NCBI RefSeq assembly: GCF_001908375.1
Contig: NZ_CP017244.1
Location: 682,001-746,000, forward strand
DNA length: 64,000 nt
Origin: Rhizobium etli 8C-3
Lineage (GTDB): Bacteria; Pseudomonadota; Alphaproteobacteria; Rhizobiales; Rhizobiaceae
Direction of reading: 5' to 3'
Below the pieces are notes generated by a model. The model saw nothing but the letters and a program-made list of their open reading frames with translations, was not told the origin of the DNA and did no database searches. The position numbers and the translations under genes were made by a program. Shown piece by piece: positions 55,870 to 64,000 of this stretch. How positions within the stretch are numbered: the first letter of the stretch is position 1; each line of letters begins with the position of its first letter.

Positions 55870-58191
55870 TCAAGGATGGGGAAGAGAAAAGATCAGCTCA
55901 TGTGTCCCCGCTCCAAGGACGGCCTCCCCCGTGACGGGCTTGTCGTCAAGCAGCGGGTTCAGATGCCGGCGTCCGGCTCGGAATCGACCGACACAGCCTT
56001 CTGGAAGCCTCACTTTATAGGTGACCCTGTTGCCGCTGCACTCCCATTGAGCTTCAATGCGGCCTTGACGCACGTCATGATAGGCGGTGACGGGCGAGAG
56101 CGCGGCAATCGGCGCCGGATCGATGATGACCTCGGAAAATCCAGGTGCGCGTGGGCTCGGCGAGATGCCCGCGACGCTCTCAAACAGCCATTGGCACACG
56201 GCACCATAGGCATAGTGGTTGTAGCTGTTCATGTCAGGCTCGTAGATGGTGCCGTCCGGCGCCATTGAATCCCAGCGCTCCCAGATCGTGGTTGCGCCCC
56301 TGGACACCTGATAGAGCCAGCCCGGAACTTCCTCCTGCAGGAACACCTTTTCGGCAAGGTCGTCCATTCCGAGCTTTGTCAAAGCCGGCAGCAGGGCGGG
56401 CGTGCCTATGAAACCCGTGCCGATCTTGTAGTCGGCATCGATGATCACCTGTCTGAAATGTTGCTTGGCAGCCTCATGGTGCGCAGCCGGGATCAGGTCG
56501 TACAGGAATGCCAGCGCGTAAGACGTCTGGTCGTTATGTGCAATGCGTCCGGATGGTGCGACGAACTCGTGCGCAAAGGCGCGTCGAATGTCTTCAGCAC
56601 GTCTCTGCATACGCGCTTCCAGAGCCTGGTTGCCGAGGACCCCTGCGATCTTTGCCAGCAAGTCGGTGGAGATGAAGTGATAAAGTGTCGCAGAGCAATC
56701 GTCGGCAACTGTCGGGCGTGGCTTGCGGTTGTCGCCGGTCGGCTGCAGCCAGTCCCCAAATGTGAAGCCGCGTTCGCCCCAGTGGGACGGCGGGCGCACG
56801 ATCGGGCCATTCGATATCGACCAGACGAAGTCGACCCAGCGCACCATTGAGTCCAGGCATTCGCAAAGAACTGCCCGATCCCCGTAATGCGTGTAAAGAA
56901 CCCAGGGGATCACGACGATGGCGTCGCCCCAGCCAGTCGAACCGGCATATCCGGGAAAATTCCTCGGATGCAGGCGTGTCGGGTCGGGCGAAAAGTGGGA
57001 AATGGCACCATCCTCACGCTGATCGGCCATGACGTCGCGCAGGTATTTCCGGAAGAAGGTCTGGCAGTCCGTCAGCCAGCACGCCGTTGCAGCAAACACC
57101 TGAGCGTCGCCTGTCCAGCCGAGGCGTTCGTCGCGCTGGGGGCAATCGGTCGGGACCTCGATGAAATTGGCGCGCTGTGACCAGATGGTGTTCTGGACAA
57201 GCCGGTTGACGAGTGCGTTGCCCGACTGGAAGCCGCCGCTCAGATTGGGAACGGAGGAGATCGGAATCGACGAGATCGCCAAGATACGTGCCTCGCCCGT
57301 AACCGTCACCCTGGCATAGCGGAAGCCTTGAAAGCTGAAATGTGGCGCGTAGGTCTTCTCGCCGCCTGCGCCCAGCGTATAGATCGTATGGGCTTGCGCG
57401 GTTCGATAGTTGCGGTTGTCGAAGTACCCGCCGGGCCCCAAGACTTCGGAATGTTCGACGCGGATTTCGGCGCCCGCTGTCCCGCGGACCGTATAGCGCA
57501 CATAACCGCCGATGTTCTGGCCGAAGTCGTAGATCATCCGCCCTTGCGCGTCTGTCCAGCTATCAATCGGACTGATCGGCGGCAATTCACGGACCGGCGC
57601 CGTTTCGTGCGCAACGAGCAAGGCCTTGTCGAATGGAAGCCTCGCGGTGCCGTGCGTATCGGCAAGGCTTTCTTCGCGTGCATCATAGATCTCGCCGAAA
57701 TAGATGCCGGATTTGCGTATCGGCAGCAGCCCGCTCTGCCAGGTGGTATCGGTTGAGACAACAACGCCATTTGGCCCGACCAGCTCTGCAATGGCTGCCG
57801 TTTGCTGACCCCAGCAATTGGGAATGGCCTTTTGACCCCACATGAGCGGAGACCTGTACCACCCGTCCGCAAGCCAGATCTCGATACGGTTCTGGCCAGG
57901 CCTGATGAGGTCCGAGACGTCGTAGTGCTGATAGGCCAGGCGATGATCGTAGCTTGTCCAGCCGGGTGTCAGCAGATCATTGCCCACCCGTTTGCCATTG
58001 ATGAAGCAGCGATAGAGGCCGAGCGCCGAAATGAAGAGTTCGGCAGGCGTCACGACGCCCTCGCAGTTGAACGTCTTGGCGACAAAACTTGCGGCCGTTC
58101 CCTGACCGCGATCCGACAGCGGCGCGATCATATCGCTGGTCCAGGCTCGTGAAACCAGATTTTCGCTGGCCGCCATCGGGTGAAAATTCAT
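55870..58191 (-). CDS. Alpha-L-rhamnosidase, GH78, predicted cytoplasmic
   Basis: Glycoside hydrolase of 773 aa releasing terminal L-rhamnose. Domain order fits GH78: N-terminal beta domains (ISALGLYRCFINGKRVGNDLLTPGWTSY, YDFGQNIGGYVRYTVRG), the (alpha/alpha)6 catalytic barrel with PTDCPQRDERLGWTGDAQ, which holds acidic active-site residues, GATTIWERWDSM and SYNHYAYGAVCQWLF, then a C-terminal beta domain. No signal peptide, so it would act on rhamnosides brought in by the adjacent importer. GGGGAA lies 7 nt before ATG 58191; a GTG at 58203 is possible. Tandem operators lie just upstream. Confidence 0.94.
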   Translation of the reverse strand: MNFHPMAASENLVSRAWTSDMIAPLSDRGQGTAASFVAKTFNCEGVVTPAELFISALGLYRCFINGKRVGNDLLTPGWTSYDHRLAYQHYDVSDLIRPGQNRIEIWLADGWYRSPLMWGQKAIPNCWGQQTAAIAELVGPNGVVVSTDTTWQSGLLPIRKSGIYFGEIYDAREESLADTHGTARLPFDKALLVAHETAPVRELPPISPIDSWTDAQGRMIYDFGQNIGGYVRYTVRGTAGAEIRVEHSEVLGPGGYFDNRNYRTAQAHTIYTLGAGGEKTYAPHFSFQGFRYARVTVTGEARILAISSIPISSVPNLSGGFQSGNALVNRLVQNTIWSQRANFIEVPTDCPQRDERLGWTGDAQVFAATACWLTDCQTFFRKYLRDVMADQREDGAISHFSPDPTRLHPRNFPGYAGSTGWGDAIVVIPWVLYTHYGDRAVLCECLDSMVRWVDFVWSISNGPIVRPPSHWGERGFTFGDWLQPTGDNRKPRPTVADDCSATLYHFISTDLLAKIAGVLGNQALEARMQRRAEDIRRAFAHEFVAPSGRIAHNDQTSYALAFLYDLIPAAHHEAAKQHFRQVIIDADYKIGTGFIGTPALLPALTKLGMDDLAEKVFLQEEVPGWLYQVSRGATTIWERWDSMAPDGTIYEPDMNSYNHYAYGAVCQWLFESVAGISPSPRAPGFSEVIIDPAPIAALSPVTAYHDVRQGRIEAQWECSGNRVTYKVRLPEGCVGRFRAGRRHLNPLLDDKPVTGEAVLGAGTHELIFSLPHP

Positions 58192-58208
58192 CAGATTCCC
58201 CACATTAG

Positions 58209-58238
58209 TGTAGAACGTTCTTCGTATAACGTTCTACA
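58209..58238. promoter_or_regulatory. Tandem LacI-type operators upstream of the rhamnosidase
   Basis: TGTAGAACGTT (58209-58219) and AACGTTCTACA (58228-58238) form an 11-bp perfect inverted repeat. Each arm also contains an AACGTT core with central CpG, centred at 58216/17 and 58230/31, 14 bp apart. Located between the divergent rhamnosidase and lacI-family genes. Confidence 0.7.
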
Positions 58239-58330
58239 TTTTCTACAAAAGCGCAATAGATATTTTGCGACTGGTCTGCCATGGTGATTTGGTGAGGCTC
58301 CAGGGCCTGCAGATCTAATCTGAGGATTTC

Positions 58331-59374
58331 ATGCCGATCAGAGAGAAGTCGAAGCCTGCAAAGCGGGATCGTGTGACGATACGGACGGTCGCTGCGCATG
58401 CAGGCGTATCCGTTGCGGCGGTTTCGAAGGTCATGCGAAATGCGTATGGTGTGAGCGAGAGCCTGCGCGCCAGGGTGACCAGATCGATTGAAGAACTGGG
58501 TTATCGACCGTCAAGAACCGCACGCGGCCTGCGCGGTCGTTCGTTTACGATCGGATTGCTCCTTGTCGACATACGCAACCCCTTCCTGCCCGAAGTCATC
58601 GACGGCGTGAATGGCGTTCTGGCACCATCGCATTACCAGGCAATGATCGGGGTCGGCGAAGGCCGCATGCAACTGGAGACCTCTCTCATCGAATCCATGA
58701 TCGACTATAAGATGGATGGACTCATCCTCGTGGCTCCCCGCCTGCCGACTGAAATCATCGCAGAATTTGCGGGTCAAGTTCCGATTGTGGCTGTTGGCTA
58801 TCATGATGGGAAAGCAAAGACCTTCGACACGGTCAACACCGATGACCAGCAAGGGGCTGAGATAGCGGTAGAGGCATTGCTGAAATGTGGTTATCGCGAC
58901 ATCGAGATGCTCAGCCTGGGAGCTCGCGAAGGTCACAAGGTCTCCGTAGTGCGTCAGCGTGAAATCGGATACCGGCGCGCCATGCTTCGGTCCGGACTGA
59001 GCTCCTCAGCACCGATCAGCCACATTCCGGTCCATTCTCCGAAGCGCGAAGAGGCAATGCGGGTGTTTTTGGCGCGAAGCGATAGGCCCCGCGCCGTCTT
59101 CTGCTGGAGCGATCTTGATGCGATCACGCTTTTGAGCACGGCGGCGGAAATGGGCGTGCGGATACCTGAAGACCTGGCGGTCGTTGGCTATGACAATTCG
59201 ACGACCGCAGCTCTCAGCCTGGTCAATCTGGCAAGCATCGACCAGTCGGGCAGGGAACTCGGTGAAGCAGCGACGCGAACCCTCTTGTCGAGGATAGAGG
59301 GTCGTAGCGAAGCGGAGCATCTTCTGCTGATGCCATCGTTGGTCCGCAGGAAGAGCTTAATCGATTCATTGTGA
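58331..59374 (+). CDS. LacI-family regulator of the rhamnoside locus
   Basis: Regulator of 347 aa: HTH (VTIRTVAAHAGVSVAAVSKVMRNAYG) after a short basic arm, hinge YRPSRTARGLRGRS, and a periplasmic-binding-like effector domain (GLLLVDIRNPFLPEVIDGV, AVFCWSDLDAI, PEDLAVVGYDNS). Divergent from the rhamnosidase-importer unit with tandem AACGTT operators between them, so it most likely represses that unit and perhaps itself, with rhamnose or a rhamnoside as inducer. Confidence 0.92.
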   Translation: MPIREKSKPAKRDRVTIRTVAAHAGVSVAAVSKVMRNAYGVSESLRARVTRSIEELGYRPSRTARGLRGRSFTIGLLLVDIRNPFLPEVIDGVNGVLAPSHYQAMIGVGEGRMQLETSLIESMIDYKMDGLILVAPRLPTEIIAEFAGQVPIVAVGYHDGKAKTFDTVNTDDQQGAEIAVEALLKCGYRDIEMLSLGAREGHKVSVVRQREIGYRRAMLRSGLSSSAPISHIPVHSPKREEAMRVFLARSDRPRAVFCWSDLDAITLLSTAAEMGVRIPEDLAVVGYDNSTTAALSLVNLASIDQSGRELGEAATRTLLSRIEGRSEAEHLLLMPSLVRRKSLIDSL

Positions 59375-59628
59375 CCCTGGTGCTTCTTGCGTTATGAGCA
59401 AGGCCGCCGAGGTGGGTTTTCCCGCAACTGGAAATAGCAGGAAACCGCGGAATGGCAATCAAGCAGTGCTTGCAAGCTGCCGCGTGAACCATTCGTTTCA
59501 AAAATCTGCCGAACCGCTTATGCAAATCGATTTTTGAGATTCGCTTGAGTGGAGATGCAAGGAACATCGCTGCCGCTCGACGTTCTTGCGCAGGAATAGG
59601 TCATTGCGGGCGCAGCAGCAAAAAGTTG
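59375..59628. other. Intergenic region between lacI-family gene and cysG, nothing assigned
   Basis: About 250 bp between two convergent genes. No terminator with a T-run and no supported gene was seen. Confidence 0.5.
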
Positions 59629-61098
59629 CTATTGGGACGCAGCGGCCGACAAAGGTGCTGCGTGGGCGGCGTGTTGCCGGGCGGCAAAAACATCACCGAC
59701 TGCGATCAAGACAGGGTTATCATAGCCGATCTCGCGGATGCCTTCGGCAAGACCGAGAAGCTTCCCGTGCCACTGACGCTGCGTCGTGCGGCTCACGTCG
59801 CTCATGATGACGACCGGTGTTTCCGGCGACAACCCTTCGGCGACCAGGCGGTCGGCTATAAGCGGCGCTGTTCTCCCGCCCATATAGAAGACGGTGGTCG
59901 TGTGCGGATCGGCAGCGGCGGTCCAATCGATATCCATCGGCAATCCGCCATGGCGGGAATGGCCAGTGATGAAACGGACAGACTGGGCATGCTCGCGATG
60001 GGTCAGCGAAATGCCAAGGCGCGAGGCCATCGCGCTTGCGGCCGTGATGCCGGGAATGACGTCGACCGGAATGTTTTCGCGATCGAGATGAGCGATCTCT
60101 TCGCCAGCGCGGCCGAAGATCATGGGATCGCCGGCCTTGAGGCGGACGACGCGCTTGCCCGCCTTTGCGAGTTTTACCATCGTCGCGTTGATGTCCTCCT
60201 GGCGGCAGCTGGTGCGGCCGCCGCGCTTGCCGACCAGCATGCGCTTGGCCTCGCGGCGCGCGAGTTCCAGCACCTCGGCGGAAACGAGATCATCGAAAAG
60301 AATGACGTCGGCGGCCTGCAGGGCGCGAACCGCCTTCAGTGTCAGAAGCTCGGCATCGCCCGGCCCGGCTCCGACGAGAGTGACGCGTCCGGTTGTGCTT
60401 GTTGCGCACGTCAAGCCCCGAGCGGCAAGCAAAAGCTGCTCCTCGGCATGGTCTAAGGCAGGACCGTCGAAAGCCATGTCGGCGAATTTTTCCCAAAAAA
60501 GCCGCCGCGCGGAAGCGGATTCGAGGAGCCCGTTGACCTTGCCGCGTATTGATTGGGCAAGTCCAGCCCAGGATTTCAGCGTGCGCGGGAGCAGGGTCTC
60601 GATCTTGCGCCGGATGGTCTGGGCAAGAATGGGTGCTGCACCATCCGTCGAGATTGCAACAACGACAGGCGAGCGGTTGACGATCGATCCGAACTGGAAC
60701 TGGCAGAAATCCGGCTTATCAATGACATTGACCGGAACGCCCATCGCGCATGCCGCGTTGAAAAAGCGCCCGGCTTCGATCTCGTCGTCGCAGTCGGCAA
60801 TTGCGATGGCAGCGCCGGCGAGAGCTTCCAGTTGCCAATGCCTTGGATGATGGGTCAGTCTGGCCGCGGCGTGCTCGAGATTGCGGGCAAGAAGTGCCCT
60901 GAAGGTATCGCTCAGCGTTTCGGCATAGATTTCGACATGAGCGCCACAAGCGGCAAGAAGTTCCGCCTTCCAGGCGCAGGCGTCGGAGCCGCCGGCCACC
61001 ACGCACCGCTTGCCTTCAAGCGCCCAGAAGACGGGCAGCTTTGCAAGCGGCTCCATGCGGGCTGGATTGTCATTCCGCGGCTGCTGCAAGACATCCAT
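59629..61098 (-). CDS. cysG: Siroheme synthase (uroporphyrinogen methyltransferase fused to precorrin-2 dehydrogenase/chelatase)
   Basis: Trifunctional enzyme of 489 aa making siroheme for nitrite and sulphite reductase. Residues about 1-210 are the NAD-dependent dehydrogenase/ferrochelatase part (VVAGGSDACAWKAELLAACGAHV, FGSIVNRSPVVVAISTDGAAPILA), and the rest is SUMT (VTLVGAGPGDAELLTLKAVRAL, RLKAGDPMIFGRAGEEI, PGITAASAMAS, YMGG). AGGGGA precedes ATG 61098, which lies inside the nasA 3' end (29-nt overlap). Last gene of the nitrate assimilation run. Confidence 0.95.
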   Translation of the reverse strand: MDVLQQPRNDNPARMEPLAKLPVFWALEGKRCVVAGGSDACAWKAELLAACGAHVEIYAETLSDTFRALLARNLEHAAARLTHHPRHWQLEALAGAAIAIADCDDEIEAGRFFNAACAMGVPVNVIDKPDFCQFQFGSIVNRSPVVVAISTDGAAPILAQTIRRKIETLLPRTLKSWAGLAQSIRGKVNGLLESASARRLFWEKFADMAFDGPALDHAEEQLLLAARGLTCATSTTGRVTLVGAGPGDAELLTLKAVRALQAADVILFDDLVSAEVLELARREAKRMLVGKRGGRTSCRQEDINATMVKLAKAGKRVVRLKAGDPMIFGRAGEEIAHLDRENIPVDVIPGITAASAMASRLGISLTHREHAQSVRFITGHSRHGGLPMDIDWTAAADPHTTTVFYMGGRTAPLIADRLVAEGLSPETPVVIMSDVSRTTQRQWHGKLLGLAEGIREIGYDNPVLIAVGDVFAARQHAAHAAPLSAAASQ

Positions 61099-63727
61099 CG
61101 ACGATCCCCTTGATTTCGGCGCGGCAGGAGCCGCAGTTGGTGCCGGCGTTGAGCTCTTTGCCGATTGCATCGACACTGTGGCAGCCGCCGCGGACCGCCG
61201 CTACGATCTGATTGACTCCGACGGCGAAGCAGGAACAGACCGTGGCGCCTGGGTCCGGTTTGTCGGCGCCCGGTCGGCCGGCGACAAGGGCAAAGCGCTT
61301 GCGCAAGTCGCCATGTTCGGCGGCAAGCTGTGAGATCGCCCAGTTGCGAGCGACAGCGACCGGTTCGGCGGCGAGGAACAGGGCTGCAAGCAGGCGCGTG
61401 CCGTCGAAGAAGGCAAGTCGCAGATCGCCCGATTGCTGATCTGCGTAGCCGAGCGGCTCGATCTCGGCAGAAATATCAAAGGTGCTGCGACACCAGGCGC
61501 ACCAGTCTTCGACCGCGTGGTCGAAGGCCAGTTCCAGTCGCCAGCCGCCATCTGCTTTGGCCAAGGCCCAATAGGTGGCACTGAGATTTTGCGGTTTGCC
61601 CGCCGACACTGCAAAGCCATAGCGGGCTGCCTTCAATGGCCGGGCAGCGACGGCGACGTTCTTGGAGGCAGGCTGGCCGGAAAACGGATCGGTGAGCGGG
61701 CCAACCACGGCGTCGATACGAGCCCTGGCGGCAAACTGATCGTTCCAGTGCATGGGTACGAAAATGTTGCCGCGGGCTTGGCGTTCGGTGATCAGCGCGC
61801 GCACGATGACCCTTCCCTGCGGGCTTTCAATTTCGACCAGCCCGGCATTGCCGATACCGATTTCCATCGCGTCTCGGGGGTGTAGTTCGCCAAAGGGTTC
61901 GGCAATATGGGCCGAAAGCCGCGCACTTTTACCAGTGCGCGTCATCGTATGCCATTGGTCGCGGATACGTCCCGTGTTCAGCGTGAAGGGGTAGTCGGCG
62001 CTGGTGCGGTCGGATGCGGGTGGTTCGACCGGCACGAAGCGTGCCTTGCGATCAGGATGAAAAAAGCTGCCCTTCGCAAAGAAACGGGTCACAATCCTTT
62101 CGTCGCCGATGGGCTGCGGCCACTGAAAGGGTGTCATCTCCTCGTAGGCAGCTTTGCCGATGCCAGCATAGGCGCCGATGTCGAAATCGCGGCTGCCGCT
62201 GTTTTCGAAGGCCGAAAGTGCGGCATGCTCAACGAAAATATCTGCCGGAGAGGCAAAGGCGAACGCATCGGCAAAACCCATGCGGCGTGCGACCTCGGCC
62301 AATTGCCACCAATCCGCGCGCGCCTCGCCGGGGGCGTCGATGAAGGAACGCTGACGCGAAATGCGACGTTCGGAATTGGTAACTGTGCCGCTTTTTTCTC
62401 CCCATCCCAGAGAGGGCAGCAATACGTGGGCATGGCGGGCGGTGTCGGTTGTCTTGAGGATATCGGAGACGACGACGAAAGGGCAGGCCTTGATCGCGGC
62501 CTCGACGGCATCGGAATCCGGTAGCGAGACCACAGGGTTCGTCGCCATGATCCAGAGCGCCTTTATGCGGCCGTCGCCGACCGCCTTGAACATGTCGACG
62601 GCCTTCAGACCCGGCGCTTCGGCAATCGCCGGCGACTGCCAGAAACGTTGCACGCGATCACGGTCTTGTCCGCTCTCAATCGCCATGTGGGCGGCAAGCA
62701 TATTAGCCAGTCCGCCAACCTCGCGGCCGCCCATCGCGTTCGGTTGGCCCGTGAGCGAGAAGGGACCCATGCCGGGCCTGCCGATGCGTCCGGTGGCGAG
62801 ATGACAGTTGATGATGGCGTTGACCTTATCGGTCCCTGACGAGGATTGGTTGATGCCCTGGCTGTAGCAGGTGACGGTCTTTTCGGTCGCCTCGAAGAGA
62901 CGGTAGAATTCGCGAAGCTGCATTGCTGGCAGGCCGGTCCGCTCCAGTACCTCGTTGAAGGAGACACCAGAGGCTGATGCAAAAGCCTCGGCAAAGCCGT
63001 TCGTGTGTTCAGCCACATAATTCTGGTCGATGGCATTGTTTGCGATCAGGTGCTCGAAGAGGCCGAGAAAAAGAGCGACATCGCTGTCCGGCCGGATCGC
63101 CAGGTGGAGATCAGCGAAGTCGGCTGTCATCGTGCGGCGCGGATCGATGACGACGATCTTCATGCCGGGACGCGCCTGCTTGGCGGCCGTCAGCCGCTGA
63201 TAGATGACAGGATGACACCAGGCGAGGTTGGATCCGGTAAGGATCACCAGGTCGGCAAGCTCCAGATCCTCGTAGGTCCCGGGAACGGTATCGGCGCCGA
63301 AGGCGCGGCGGTGGCCGGCCACGGAAGATGACATGCACAGGCGCGAGTTGGTGTCGATGTTGGCCGAGCCGATGAAACCCTTCATCAACTTGTTGGCGAC
63401 GTAATAGTCCTCGGTCAGCAGCTGACCCGAGACATAAAAGGCGACGGAGTCTGGCCCGTGCTCGGCAATGGCATCCGAAAAGCGCTGCGCCACCAGATCA
63501 AGAGCCTCATTCCATCCGGCCCGCCGTCCCGCGATCTCCGGATGCAGTACGCGTCCGTCGAGATCGATCGTTTCGGCGAGCGCCGAGCCCTTCGAGCACA
63601 GCCGCCCGAAATTCGCCGGATGGTCCGGGTCGCCCTTGACGGAAACATTGCCGTCATCCGCGATCCTGGCGATCACTCCGCAGCCGACGCCGCAGTAGGG
63701 ACAGGTCGTCTTGATCTCTCGTGTCAT
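61070..63727 (-). CDS. nasA: Assimilatory nitrate reductase catalytic subunit
   Basis: Molybdopterin oxidoreductase of 885 aa reducing nitrate to nitrite in the cytoplasm. N-terminal [4Fe-4S] cysteines in CPYCGVGCGV and LCSKG, molybdopterin-binding body (NIDTNSRLCMSSSVAGHRRAFG, GSNLAWCHPV, SQGINQSSSGTDKVNAIINCHLATGRIGRPGMG), and molybdopterin dinucleotide domain after about residue 590 (GRIRDQWHTMTRTGKS). The last 60 residues carry a BFD-like [2Fe-2S] motif (VCSCFAVG, GTNCGSCRAEI). It follows nirD and overlaps cysG. Confidence 0.95.
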   Translation of the reverse strand: MTREIKTTCPYCGVGCGVIARIADDGNVSVKGDPDHPANFGRLCSKGSALAETIDLDGRVLHPEIAGRRAGWNEALDLVAQRFSDAIAEHGPDSVAFYVSGQLLTEDYYVANKLMKGFIGSANIDTNSRLCMSSSVAGHRRAFGADTVPGTYEDLELADLVILTGSNLAWCHPVIYQRLTAAKQARPGMKIVVIDPRRTMTADFADLHLAIRPDSDVALFLGLFEHLIANNAIDQNYVAEHTNGFAEAFASASGVSFNEVLERTGLPAMQLREFYRLFEATEKTVTCYSQGINQSSSGTDKVNAIINCHLATGRIGRPGMGPFSLTGQPNAMGGREVGGLANMLAAHMAIESGQDRDRVQRFWQSPAIAEAPGLKAVDMFKAVGDGRIKALWIMATNPVVSLPDSDAVEAAIKACPFVVVSDILKTTDTARHAHVLLPSLGWGEKSGTVTNSERRISRQRSFIDAPGEARADWWQLAEVARRMGFADAFAFASPADIFVEHAALSAFENSGSRDFDIGAYAGIGKAAYEEMTPFQWPQPIGDERIVTRFFAKGSFFHPDRKARFVPVEPPASDRTSADYPFTLNTGRIRDQWHTMTRTGKSARLSAHIAEPFGELHPRDAMEIGIGNAGLVEIESPQGRVIVRALITERQARGNIFVPMHWNDQFAARARIDAVVGPLTDPFSGQPASKNVAVAARPLKAARYGFAVSAGKPQNLSATYWALAKADGGWRLELAFDHAVEDWCAWCRSTFDISAEIEPLGYADQQSGDLRLAFFDGTRLLAALFLAAEPVAVARNWAISQLAAEHGDLRKRFALVAGRPGADKPDPGATVCSCFAVGVNQIVAAVRGGCHSVDAIGKELNAGTNCGSCRAEIKGIVDGCLAAAAE

Positions 63728-64000
63728 CTATTCCGCCGCCATCATCAAGCTTTCAAGAGCGACGAAGAGGGCGCCGTCCTGGTTGCGGACCGGAATGGTT
63801 CGCACCGCCCCCTCATCGGCGCCAAGCGCCTTGCCGGTTTCGAGCGAGATGACCCAGTTGTGCAGCGGGCAGGTGACCGCCTTGGCATGCACGATACCCT
63901 GGCTGAGAGGACCGCCCTTGTGGGGGCAGTGATCTTCTATGGCGAAGACTTCGTTTTCAGCCGTCCGGAAGACGGCGATCTTGCCCTGAGGCGTCTTCAC
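63728..64000 (-). CDS. nirD: Nitrite reductase small subunit, Rieske type (5'-truncated by window edge)
   Basis: C-terminal 90 residues of a NirD-like protein. A Rieske-type [2Fe-2S] motif pair is visible: CPHKGGPL and CPLHNWVISLETG. The true start lies beyond the window; the first visible codon is GTG and probably an internal valine (VKTPQGKIAVF). Stops next to the nasA start, so nirD-nasA-cysG form one assimilatory unit with nirB presumably further upstream. Confidence 0.9.
   Translation of the reverse strand: MKTPQGKIAVFRTAENEVFAIEDHCPHKGGPLSQGIVHAKAVTCPLHNWVISLETGKALGADEGAVRTIPVRNQDGALFVALESLMMAAE

Overview
The window is GC-rich, gene-dense DNA from an alphaproteobacterium of the Rhizobiaceae. 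It looks like a Rhizobium secondary replicon or accessory chromosomal segment. This rests on the BioR-controlled bioBFDA-bioZ operon, the dctA/dctBD C4-dicarboxylate system, and five ABC importers each sitting with sugar or sugar-acid catabolic genes. The adjacent panC-panB pair fits, since panCB is plasmid-borne in R. etli CFN42. No rRNA, tRNA, CRISPR array, prophage or intact insertion sequence was seen.

Layout. (1) 1-12.7 kb: a four-carbon sugar-acid (tetronate) locus with denD (partial), two SDRs, a MalK/MalE/MalF/MalG-type importer, a LacI repressor, otnI, ltnD, otnK, otnC and one more hydroxyacid dehydrogenase. L-threonate and D-erythronate would be oxidised, isomerised, phosphorylated and decarboxylated to dihydroxyacetone phosphate. 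(2) 12.8-14.5 kb: panC-panB. (3) 14.8-15.5 kb: a DUF899 thioredoxin-like protein. (4) 15.7-22.5 kb: an AraC regulator, a CUT2-type importer, ribitol dehydrogenase and D-ribulokinase, i.e. a ribitol operon. (5) 22.7-24.4 kb: an ABC exporter. (6) 24.5-30.3 kb: bioR followed by bioB-F-D-A-Z with two BioR-type operators. (7) 30.3-35.0 kb: a second CUT2-type importer of unknown substrate, a 627-bp gap with no supported gene, and an XRE-cupin regulator. (8) 36.4-38.3 kb: fasciclin-domain protein, DUF378 protein, TspO and a conserved hypothetical protein. (9) 38.6-43.5 kb: dctD-dctB facing dctA, with a near-consensus sigma-54 promoter and two DctD-type sites. (10) 43.8-51.8 kb: KdgD, a mannonate-dehydratase-like protein, an FCD-GntR regulator and a five-gene peptide/oligosaccharide-type importer, which reads as a uronate or uronate-oligomer locus. 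(11) 51.8-59.4 kb: a rhamnoside locus with a MalFGK-type importer whose binding-protein gene carries a 1-nt frameshift, a GH78 alpha-L-rhamnosidase and a LacI regulator. (12) 59.6-64 kb: cysG, nasA and partial nirD for nitrate assimilation, running off the window.

Cross-cutting pattern: in four of the five importers a strong inverted repeat lies immediately 3' of the substrate-binding-protein gene, which is a plausible device for making more binding protein than membrane subunits. In the ribitol operon the hairpin also covers the next gene's Shine-Dalgarno sequence. I found no candidate for a wholly new kind of system. The most useful leads are the tetronate locus with its extra enzymes, the frameshifted binding protein, the orphan importer and several readable operators.
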